This document shows positions 49,748 through 59,689 of a stretch of DNA of 64,000 nucleotides, one piece after another (within the stretch, counting starts at the first letter, position 1; every line of letters starts with the position of its first letter). The notes beneath the pieces are model-generated. The model was not told the DNA's origin. It saw only the letters and a list, made by a program, of their open reading frames with translations, and did not search any database. Both the position numbers and the translations under genes were made by a program. The DNA is from Coniochaeta sp. PMI_546 (Eukaryota; Ascomycota; Sordariomycetes; Coniochaetales; Coniochaetaceae): positions 3,579,860 through 3,643,859 of the forward strand of contig MU271144.1 of the NCBI GenBank assembly GCA_021432605.1, read 5' to 3'.

Positions 49748-50748
49748 AAAAAGGGAAGAGACCGCATTCTAGTTTAAAAGAATCCTATTAGCTCTCTACA
49801 CTTTTAATTAAGCTGATGGATAAGACCCTTCCCTCTGAGCGTTTTAGTAGAATCTTGAAAGATACTAGTGGCTAGAGGTATGTTTTGAGTTGTGGGTAAG
49901 GGCCTGTGAAATTGTTAAGATAAGGGCAATGGTGGCATTTTTCCAACAGAAAGCCAGGCTGTGGCTGAAAACCACACTTTGAAGCTTGTAAACAACCTGA
50001 GGAAATTCTACTCTTGAAGAACTTGCTTAGTATACAGCAGCTTGAGCCCTAATCACTGCCTTCTAGCCCCTGGATTCGGCTGCTGTTCCTGCACTTCCGC
50101 CAAGACATGTCTTTCACCCAACTGTTGCTATTCGCGCGCTGCATTACCCACTCCCTACGTGAGTAACTCATGACCTAGCACGTCGCTTTTGTGATCAGGT
50201 TAATAAGAATTTGGTCGACAACTATTTTGGGTGAAGTATTATGGTCGCGCCTTTTCTGCCCACTTGTGCAAGTTCAGAAGAGGTGATTTGCCCAGTTGGT
50301 AAGCTGTGAACCCGAGAAAGTGGGGGTATCTCTTCGGCCCCCCACTCGCGACAGTATCTGTGAGGCCCACAACACCGCTATGAGGATTGGCTCAGCGCCT
50401 GAGAGTCAACGTGATAGTGTAGAACGCATATTTATTATTTTCCAGTGCAAAAGGAGCATCGGCGGTCATAGAATAAGCTGTCACAGCGTCTGGAATGCAG
50501 GCACGTAGTCTAATCTGGATTTGATATTCATGTTCTACCTGAAGTCATGGAAGGAATGTTACGTTGGTGTCTGGCGACGCGGCGACATTCCAGCCTCCCT
50601 GGCGACACGATCACATTCCGTTCAAGGGTGACATTGCGCAAACACGCGCGACCATATTTAAGGATGCAGTGGCCCTCGGATATCTGAGCAGGACTATCTT
50701 GATCTGCTCACCTTTCTGTCAGGCTGCGTTTCCAGTCGTCCACTCGTT
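49748..50748. other. Intergenic, no gene seen
   Basis: 1 kb. Its right end carries a TATA-like element and the leader of the GH16-WSC gene. Confidence 0.45.
50655..50661 (+). promoter_or_regulatory. TATA-like element of the GH16-WSC gene
   Basis: TATTTAA lies about 90 bp before the predicted ATG at 50749. If real, transcription begins close to the ATG, leaving little room for a separate signal-peptide exon. Confidence 0.3.
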
Positions 50749-53129
50749 ATGGGAAGCTACTCTCTAGCCACGTCATATCTGGGCGCCGCCCTGGTCTCCG
50801 GCTTCAACTGGATAAATACCACCGATCTGACCGGCGGCTTTGTGGCGTATGTGTAGTATCGCGTTTCCTTCACGTCTGGCGCATTCTGACATTTTTTTAC
50901 GGCTCAGGTATCAAAACCAACAAGATGCCCTTTCGAAGGGCCTCTACTCCATCGACGACGTGACCCAGGCTGTCACTCTACGAGTCGACACAACCAATAC
51001 GTATGCCGCTGACGGCAGCGGAGGGGGTCGGCCCAGTGTTCGAATCGAGAGCAAGGTGGCCTTGAACAAGGGCCTCGTCATCGGCGACTTCGCTCACATG
51101 CCCGGCTCGGTGTGTGGCTCTTGGCCTGCGTGTTAGTCTCCTCCCTTTCGAAATTTGCACCGCGGCTCTTGGTCTTAATCATGCGGCAGTCTGGATGTAC
51201 GGCCCTGATTGGCCCAACAATGGTGAAGTCGACATCATCGAGGGAGCCAACACTGCTCTCAAGAATCTCATGTCTGCCCATACGTAGGTGGTCCGGTGTG
51301 CGTTCGTCCTATGTGCCATCAACTGACTAGGTCCTCTAGGTCCGAGGGCTGCACTCTACCAGCCACAGGGTTTAGCGGTTCTCAAAGTGGCACGGACTGC
51401 ACTAGCCCTGGCGTGAGTCTCTGCTGAGATTGTCGTTGATAGCGGTCTAACTCGTATGGGATAGAACAATGGCAACCTGGGGTGCGACTACATTCCCCCT
51501 GCCTCAGACTTATTCACGTACGGCGACGATTTCAACTCGATCGGAGGCGGTGTCTATGCACTAGAGTGGACAGATGCTGCGATCAAGATCTGGCATTTCC
51601 CACGCACCGGCATCCCAGCAGACATCACGAACAAGGCGCCAAACCCTCAGTTGTGGGGCGAGCCGCAGGCACTGTTTGGTGGCTCGACATGTAACGTGGA
51701 CGAGTTCTTCAACGACATGCGCATCGTCCTGAACATGGTACGACTTGCAAGCAATGTGTCTTATGTCATGTAATAACTGAAAGCTAGGACTTCTGCGGCG
51801 CCTACGCCGGGAACCTATGGGGAGTATCGGACACTTGCGACATAGACACACAATCGACCTGTGTGGACTGGGTTGCCGGTCATCCGGAAGCATTTACCAA
51901 CGTGTAGGTTCTGCAAGCCGTTTGCATAGTGAAGTGAAGCTCACGTGTTTTAGGTTCTGGGAGATTAATTACATTGATGTGTATAACGTGGCGCCAGCAT
52001 CGAATTCGAGCTCCACGACACAGATACCTCCTGCTTCGACACTAGCAACAAACTCAACGGGGGTATATGTCAATCAATCGACCATCGCTTCCACGACTTT
52101 TGTTTCAACAGCAAGCCAAACTAGCGTTGTTCCGATTTCAACCCCAACTGGCTCCCTGACCCGCGATCCGGCCGCCATTGGCGATTTTGTCCTGCTTGGG
52201 TGTTTCGGCTCAAACTCTAGCTTTGTCACCTTCGCCTCTGCTGGAACCGACGCCGCAATGACTCCAGAGGTTTGCGTTGACCTCTGCTCCGCGAACAAAT
52301 ACGCCGGTGTCTATGATCGGTACATACTCAAACTCACTTTTCAGTCCCCATGCTCTAGCTGACCGCTTCCAGAACCTGCTATTGCGCGGACACGCTAGAT
52401 GCAGCAAGCTCGGCTCTCTCAGACATCGGCCAGTGTGACCAGCCTTGCCCCGGCGACCCAGGCCAATTTTGCGGCGGACAGCAAAGCGTGGGTAACAGCA
52501 CCAATGGCAACGGCACGATCTTCGGATTGACGCGTCTTGGCCGTCGCGCCACCGCCTCACCGAGTATCCTGCTCACAGTCTACGGTAACCTGAATGCTGC
52601 CCCAAACCCGCAGCCGGCCCCAGCCCTAGGCAATCCTTCGACCGTAACCATAACTGCGACGACGGCGACTACGGTCCTGACCACAATCACCTCCACGCTA
52701 ACGTACACGACTGTTTGTTCGACGAATCCAGCCAGTCTGGTGGTCCTGGAGTACTGCTCCACTTTCACTGTAGAGGCATGCGGATGCGACTCGCAGACCC
52801 ATCCCGAGATAGCCATGGCGACCGTCGTGAACAGCTGCGACGCATGCGGTGCCACAGGGGAGTCGATCGTCACACTGACAGTCCCAGCGGGTCTTGTTGC
52901 AGCTGTCACGGCTAATGCAGCAGGTGCCGTTAGTACTGCAAAGCCGGCCGCTGTGGCAACTCAGTCCACAGCGGCTAAGATAACTGCTGCAGCCAACGCT
53001 TCCTCTACGTCGACCTCTGTACCAGTTGTCGTTGTCACGGCAGCAGCTGGCATCTCACCCATGAATTTGAAGCTTGTGGCGACGGTAGTAATGGGGACTT
53101 TTGCTTTGTACTTTGCATTGCTTCTGTAA
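50749..53129 (+). CDS. GH16 glucanase/transglycosylase with WSC domain and GPI-type tail
   Basis: Eight exons (50749-50846, 50908-51131, 51190-51283, 51340-51412, 51465-51737, 51788-51903, 51954-52319, 52373-53129) encode 666 residues. The GH16 domain has [29 protein letters not shown] created by splicing, catalytic GEVDIIEG (Glu near 120 and 125), GGGVYALEW and IKIWHFPRTGIPADI, ending FWEINYIDVYN. A Ser/Thr linker leads to a WSC domain (about 370-455: DFVLLGCF, CVDLCSANKYAGVYDRTCYCADTL, CPGDPGQFCGG). Long Thr/Ala-rich stalks follow, ending in a hydrophobic segment (LKLVATVVMGTFALYFALLL) typical of GPI anchoring. It is likely a wall-bound beta-glucan remodelling enzyme. No signal peptide is found at this ATG, so the first exon may be incomplete. 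Confidence 0.87.
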
Positions 53130-54436
53130 GGACTTATAAGTGGGTGTTCTTAGGACGCAGGAGATTTCTCGAGAAGAGTCTCGATGAGAAGAGGAGCCTG
53201 TTGCAATCGTTCGACATAGTTGAGAGATAATATCAAAATATCGTTAGGAAATCATTTCCTTCAAGTACTTAGCGTCTCACATAGAGTTCATTGTTTATCA
53301 CCATGCCATCACTTCTGTCCATCGGAAACGTGGCCCTTAAGGAGAACATTGAGAGCCGACACTGACAAGCTTCGCAGAAACGGAAGCTCTCTGTCTGTCC
53401 TTAGCATTACTGCCGCCGCTTGACTTGAATTAAGGCAACTTATTGACAGGGTCTCAACAAATTGATCACAGTCAAAGCACATGCCGGAATACAGGGCGTA
53501 GCCTAGCTTCCACTGCCTCATCGTGCTAGACTACTGCTTAGAGGGTAGCCAGTGTACACCTGGTCCTCGACACTATCTCATTTGAAATATTTCCCCGCTA
53601 CACAATGTATAAATAGATCGCGAGCCGAGAACAGTACTGTAAACCGCAAGGTCTCCCGGATCGGTCCGGAGGTCAGTACACAGGCTGTAGATATAAAATT
53701 AACGCTTCGCGGCCAACTGATCGGCTTCTCTTGGAGCAATGTGTCCAGGATTAGAAGATAAGTGTCGGCCAGAATTGAGGCAACAACGTTGTTGCGTCTC
53801 TCACCCAGGTTTATTTTGTGTTAGGGGTTCCAAGCTTCCATGGCATCTACGTTATTCATGTGGGAGAACCCGCCTTGGTGGAAATCGGTCTCGCTGCAAA
53901 ATGGTTCCTCCTTCCACACAGTAGCGTACCAAGAACTAAGCTCTTCACTTTGTACCACCGATTGACTAGGCACCGAGTTTCCGATCCTTCTGCCTTCCAT
54001 AAAACCCATGTTCTACGGTTCGTACTCGCTAACGGTCATTTTACGATGCAGCAGAGCTAGGGGTAGCATCAGGGAATACAAACTGAACTTTAGAGAACAG
54101 AAATTAAAGTTGAGTGGAATGATAGGTTAGAGGACAACGTCCCACGCATTTACCAGAACCTGTAGACCAGCCTCGTGTCGTACAGCATAGCCCCAGAACT
54201 AATTAGCTTACTTTTGCCTAAGCTGTGCCACACACCTCCATAAGGGCTTTTGAAACCAAGACTGCCGGCAATGAAATAAATACTGTTGATTCTTTAGATG
54301 TAGAGATGTCGTTTCCTTTTTCTACCATCTCACCTCTATATTATATGGTTACGAACACTTGCACCGAATGTCCTATCAAAGTGCAACCCAGTTACGAGAA
54401 CAAAAATTCCAGAGGATTGTCTGAAGGCCTATAACC
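53130..54436. other. Intergenic, no gene seen
   Basis: 1.3 kb. Short ORFs only; composition becomes more AT-rich toward the right. Confidence 0.4.
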
Positions 54437-56695
54437 ATGGCTAGCAAAAATAAGAAACAAGAGTCTGATCTCTCGTGGCCCTCTAAAAGAGATAAGAAGA
54501 TCAAAAGCCAGGTCAATAAAGCAGAGAAGGGAGCAATCGAAGACAAAAGTACGGATGCCGGATCTATTTCCAGAAGAAGAGAGAGCCCCAAAGTTCTCTT
54601 CAGCAAACGAAAGGTTCGAGCCTTACGACACTCCATCCTCTTCCACTTACCACCAGTGGCTGGCATATTTGCTGTTCTTGCCTTATACATTGCTCAGATC
54701 CAATTCAATCCCGATGCCAACATGTTGAGCCTCTTGGTCCTGGTGGCTCGAGTTCATGAATCGTTAGTACTTGTGTCGCTTAGCGATATCCTCCTTCATC
54801 GTGTTCGATACGACCTTATCAATTCACGCGGAGTCCCTTTCGGGCTTCTCACGGCCCCATTTCAGCTGATGTCCGTTCGCTTCCTCGCTAGCCAGCCATT
54901 TCTAGCCTCTCTTCGAGGCCTTTTCTCCAAGGGATGGGACAATCCGATGCTAGGGACGGTCGCAGTGACAGTGACGTCTATCTTGCTGGCTATTTTAACG
55001 GGCATGAGCTCTACCATCTTGATATTGCCCAAGCAGGCATGGGTCCAGGTATCAGCAGATTCATCGTGGACAATAATACCGGACAACACGACTGAGACTG
55101 TTTATGCTACAACCTCTATGAACCAACTCTATCCTACTGAGTTTACTGAGGCCAGTATACCACAGGGTTGCTCCGAGTATCCGGCCTACAACGGGAATGC
55201 TAAGTACAACTACACGTCTGGTCCTTTCATGGGTTTCAACTCCTTGTACCAATTAATGCCCTCCGTCATGGGGAAAAGTTTGATGACCCCTTCACCCATT
55301 TCAAAAGTACAGAACGCGTGGCAAAGCATCTCAATTGGTTACATGGGTAGTTCCTATACCTGGGATTTGGGTGACAGCAACTACCTCGCCGGCCCCAACG
55401 TCTACAGTACGTCGCCTATGGACCTCGTCGCTTATAGCCTGTTTCGCAAAACCTACTTCTGGACTCAAGCTAAGAATTCCATCCCTATGAAGATACAGAC
55501 GATGGCGCGCGACCAGAACGGGCTGCAAGGATGGAAGCAGCCACGCGTTTCAATTCGATGCTCAAGTCTTTTGAAATTAGACAGTCGAGGCGACTCTGAC
55601 TCGGGAACTGACAGCACATACGTCTTCAATGGCGGTAACTGTCTACCTTTTAATCTTACTTTGGACCAGGTTGCCCTAGCGCAAATCGACAACTCTCCAG
55701 ACGCCCCAAGACTCGGTGTCACCTTCTTAGACCTGCAACATCTGGTCCCATTCCCTATATCCGCCGCATTCATTACCCAAGACTACAATCCGGCTGTTTC
55801 AATCGACCGACAACTGTGTCTGATAGAAGCACGCTGGGTTCGTGCTGACGCGTGGATTTCTTGGCCCGTCCAGCAGGATGTCCAGACCGACATTTCTGTC
55901 CATCCGCAGGCTATCCCTAATGGGACTGGTTGCGGCGTCGACGACAACGACCTTATCCGCCTCGACACGACATATATCGACGCCCTTAACATTCGCCACA
56001 ACCTGACTAGCGTCCCTGTCCTAGATATGCGTTACATATCAATCGACACTGATGGTACCTCGGGTAGTCCTACTACGGCAAAGGCATTTGACACTCTCGG
56101 CCAGTTTTGTCGTAGTGCGCTTAACGGGTTTCAGCTGTACCAGCCCGCTATCTGCCCTGCGCTTCAATACTCGCTGTACTTTACCGACGCGCTCGCCCGG
56201 CACTGGTCGAATCTCAAGTGTATGGGCTGGCAAAGTGACACAAGCGGGATGACCAAATACTTCTGCGACAGTGGCGGCTCTTTCACGAGATCCTCGATGC
56301 TCGACCTTGTGCACGAGCGGGGTTACACCGAAATGGAGATGCTCTATTTCCAAAACGTGTACATGTACCGTCTAGGGGCAACAACTCTATGTTTAGCTAT
56401 GGCGGTAATGCTGTGCTATGTTGTCTTCGTGTTAGGACACTTTTCAGTAGTGCTATGCGGTGATGGCTGGTATAGTTTCGCATGGTCCGACCTCGGTAGC
56501 TTAATAGCCCTTGCAGCACAAGGGCGCCCGAGTACGGCTTTACAATATACGGGGGTTAGTGTTAATAAAGAGGAAACTTGGCAGTTGAAGGCATTCGTAC
56601 GAGAGACTGAAGATGAAGAACGGATTGAACTAATGTTTTCTTATATAAACGAAAAAGAAGATAATATTAAACCAAGAGTTAATATAAAGTATTAA
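54437..56695 (+). CDS. Large multi-pass membrane protein with big ectodomain, unknown function
   Basis: A single uninterrupted exon encodes 752 residues. The N-terminus is very Lys-rich. Hydrophobic segments lie near residues 67-88 (ILFHLPPVAGIFAVLALYIA), 95-120, 174-198 (GTVAVTVTSILLAILTGMS) and 647-673 (CLAMAVMLCYVVFVLGHFSV). Between the third and fourth is a loop of about 450 residues rich in aromatic residues, Cys and Asn-X-Ser/Thr sites, which should face outside. This layout matches lineage-specific fungal membrane proteins that lack introns and have no known role. I recognise no enzymatic motif. The last 60 codons become AT-rich (YINEKEDNIKPRVNIKY) where the gene runs into the AT-rich block next to the retroelement. 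Confidence 0.75.
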   Translation: MASKNKKQESDLSWPSKRDKKIKSQVNKAEKGAIEDKSTDAGSISRRRESPKVLFSKRKVRALRHSILFHLPPVAGIFAVLALYIAQIQFNPDANMLSLLVLVARVHESLVLVSLSDILLHRVRYDLINSRGVPFGLLTAPFQLMSVRFLASQPFLASLRGLFSKGWDNPMLGTVAVTVTSILLAILTGMSSTILILPKQAWVQVSADSSWTIIPDNTTETVYATTSMNQLYPTEFTEASIPQGCSEYPAYNGNAKYNYTSGPFMGFNSLYQLMPSVMGKSLMTPSPISKVQNAWQSISIGYMGSSYTWDLGDSNYLAGPNVYSTSPMDLVAYSLFRKTYFWTQAKNSIPMKIQTMARDQNGLQGWKQPRVSIRCSSLLKLDSRGDSDSGTDSTYVFNGGNCLPFNLTLDQVALAQIDNSPDAPRLGVTFLDLQHLVPFPISAAFITQDYNPAVSIDRQLCLIEARWVRADAWISWPVQQDVQTDISVHPQAIPNGTGCGVDDNDLIRLDTTYIDALNIRHNLTSVPVLDMRYISIDTDGTSGSPTTAKAFDTLGQFCRSALNGFQLYQPAICPALQYSLYFTDALARHWSNLKCMGWQSDTSGMTKYFCDSGGSFTRSSMLDLVHERGYTEMEMLYFQNVYMYRLGATTLCLAMAVMLCYVVFVLGHFSVVLCGDGWYSFAWSDLGSLIALAAQGRPSTALQYTGVSVNKEETWQLKAFVRETEDEERIELMFSYINEKEDNIKPRVNIKY

Positions 56696-57342
56696 TAACG
56701 TTAAGAGAAAAATAAATACTTAATTAAATAAATTTATTAAAATAACCTTTATTCTTTTATTATAACTATTAAGTATTTCAAATATTTTAACGTAAAAAAC
56801 TTATTAATTTAATATATTATATTGTTATAATACTGTATTAATAGTCTTGTTATTGAACTATATTATTATACGAAGAAGAAAGAAAGGTAAAGGGATAAGT
56901 AACTAACGAACCGGCGGCGATATTTAACCGATACTATAAGGCTATTAGTCCGTATTAGTCTTAGCGCCTTAGGTTATATTATCCTCTAGCTAGTACCGTA
57001 ATAATAAGTCCCCTTTCTTAAGATACTTATCTATAACTAATAGTTAAACCAATACGTATATTATTATATAATATAGCGTAACCCGGTACGTTAGCTTTAT
57101 AAAGCTAGGTCCCGGTTACCCTTTATCTCCGGACTTATATATTTATATTCCGGCCCGGTAATTAGGTAACCGAAAGGTCCGCGGTTAAGGTATACCCGCG
57201 TTTTTATATTACTACGTACTTATCTCCCCAAACGCGTTTTCTTAACTATTTTAAATATCTATACTTTCTTATTACGAGGTATTTATATATCTCTAATAAT
57301 TCGTAACCGTTTCGGTAATTATACGTATTATTTTCAATTAAC
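56696..57342. other. AT-rich block beside the retroelement, RIP-like
   Basis: Dense TTA/ATA/TAAT sequence without any ORF; it looks like DNA heavily mutated from CpA to TpA. It contains a perfect 16-bp palindrome, TAGCTTTATAAAGCTA (57092-57107). It may be the remains of an older repeat into which the Gypsy element inserted. Confidence 0.55.
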
Positions 57343-57736
57343 TGTTACGAACCTACAGGTGACGGAAGGTGCCCCGCCAATAGATAAGGAACATGTACGC
57401 GAGGGCTTATCGCAGTGCATGGGTCAGGGACCTCGAGTCACGTGACTGATAGATGGGATCGGCATCGATCGCATCTATCACGATAGATCGGATAGACGTC
57501 TAGCACGTCTATCACCACAGTCTCTACTAGTATATAGGAAGGAGTCCTTTCGGGCTCCGCTATAGATAGTTCTTGATCACCTAGTGATCAATCTAAGTAT
57601 TCAATTGAGGTTATCTTTTGAGTAAGATACTTGTCTTAACGATACTAGAGTGAAGACTGCTTGTTACACCTTAACTTATTTACCCTAAGTAACAGAACTC
57701 ACCTTCTGATCCTTAGCCCGTCTTGGGATCGTTACA
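57343..57736 (+). repeat. 5' LTR of the Gypsy element (inferred)
   Basis: 394 bp from TGTTACGA to TCGTTACA, near-perfect inverted ends beginning TG and ending CA. It contains TATATAGG at 57531-57538, a likely TATA box, and three hairpins or palindromes upstream of it. The gag start follows 53 bp after the end. No second LTR is present to prove the ends. Confidence 0.6.
57531..57538 (+). promoter_or_regulatory. TATA-like element in the LTR
   Basis: TATATAGG in the right half of the LTR, the expected place for the element promoter. Confidence 0.35.
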
Positions 57737-57788
57737 TTTTGATCACTCCTATTCGGTAAGTTAACCCTGTACCAAGTAGCTAACAATC

Positions 57789-59640
57789 ATGTCGACGAAA
57801 AGAACCGTTGTAACTATATCCAAGGAAGAACTTGCTTAGTAGGTTACTAAGTTCGGGGCTAAATTGGAGAAGTTGAAGAACGAATATGAAGAACTGAAGT
57901 CCAGATCGGCGGAACCTAAGAACGACCCCAAGACCACGGAGCGAGCGGCCAGGATCAAGGCCCCGCGGCCGGAACCTTACGACGGGAACCGCGAAGGGTT
58001 GCAAGCCTTCATTACCTAGACTAATACGTACCTCTTAATCAACAAGGCGGTTTTCGCTTACGAGTACGAAAGGGTGGTGTGCGTGGCAGGAATGCTAAGG
58101 GGGAGAGCTGCGGAATGGTGCGAACCAACGTTGCGCGATTGGATGGACAATATTGCCAACGATCGTAAACCCGAAACCAGAGTACTATTTAATAGTCTCG
58201 ACAAATTCTGGGAGAAACTCCGCGAGACGTTCGGCAGTCCTGATAAGACGCGAGCGGCCGAACGACAGCTAATAAACCTAAGGTAGAAAGGATCGGCGGG
58301 AACCTATATAGCCGAGTTCAAACGCCTTTCTACGAAACTCGACTTAGGGGAAACGGCTTTTATGATTCAGTTCTACGGAAGACTTCGTGATAACGTTAAG
58401 GACGAACTCAGTAAGACCGATAGGCCTAAGACTCTCTATAAGTACGTCACCCAGGCTATCCTGATCGACAACCGATTATATGAACGACAGTTGGAAAAGA
58501 AACGAGGAGGAGTCGTATAGGGACGATCTAGTAATAGTAATATTGCGAATACCAGCCAAAAGAGGTCTACCGCTTATGGTAGTCATTCTGGACCAATAGA
58601 ACTGGACGCTACCCGGAAGGACAACTCTAAGAAAAACAAGAAGTATTTTAACTGCGGTAAGTAAGGATATTTCGCCAACAAATATCGATAACCCAAGAAA
58701 GTCTAGAAGCTAGTCCCCGAAAGTAAGGCTTAGGCGACTACGAAGGATAGAGAATCCCGCGTTATCGTAATAATACGTAGAAAACAATAGTATAAGGTAT
58801 TTCTTAGACTACCGGGAAAAGAAGTCGATTTGGTAGTAGTATTAGGATACAATATTACGGACGTAACGTATCTGGTTAACCTATTGGATCGAGAATAGGA
58901 CGAAATCGAGGAAGAACAAATACCCTTATATAAAGATTACGAGTCGGTATATATTAACTCGGTCTATTACAATCAGATTTCGTAGAATTCGTACGTTTTC
59001 TACCGTTATACTTGGTATATATAGGAAAAACTAGATTACAAATAGATACCAATACGAATACTAATAACCAGGCCGATACCTTACCCTTATAAACCTAGAG
59101 ACATCGAAGGATACGAGGAAGTATATAGGAACGGATAGTACCTATTATTAACGCCGCCTAGAACTATATAATCATAACTCAACCTAACGGGATAGGAGTT
59201 CTTAATAGTAACGGAACTTAGACGAAGAGTCGAGGGCAAGAACCAAATACAAGCTACTTACCTACCCGAGAATTCGGTAAGACAAACGGGACGATTAGGA
59301 TACTCGGTATTAGAAATTGTAACGTAGGTTACGACGGGAGGAGAATCGACCGAAGAGTTCTAAGTACGATAATACCGTATTAGCGCGCAAGTTAATACGT
59401 ACTTGGCGAGTTGCTAGGGTTATGAGTTACAAGTATAAAGGAAGGTCGAAAAATTAGTATAAGAAACGGACCAAATGGACAAACGTTTGGATAGATTACT
59501 AGGCCCCGAGCCGGAAACAGAAGAAGAGGAGAACGGGGAACCGTCGGAACCTTTTTCAAAGGCTAAAGACAAACCTAAATACTACGGTATTTCGTTCCGA
59601 AGATTAGAAAAACGATCAAAAAACGACAAACGTCGATTAT
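57789..59640 (+). pseudogene. gag-like pseudogene of the Gypsy element
   Basis: Reading from the ATG at 57789, one frame stays recognisable for about 1.85 kb despite in-frame stops. It shows a coiled-coil-like start, a capsid-type domain (58074-58500: GRAAEWCEP, FWEKLRETFGSPDK, YIAEFKRLSTKL) and a degenerate CCHC knuckle near 58650-58690. In the knuckle, two of the expected Cys and the His now read Tyr. The part to 59640 carries acidic EPETEEEENGE. All early stops are TAG at Gln or Trp positions. Confidence 0.75.
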
Positions 59641-59689
59641 AAAGGGACCATATCGACGTAATATAGAAAGATCCTTATATACGACCGTA

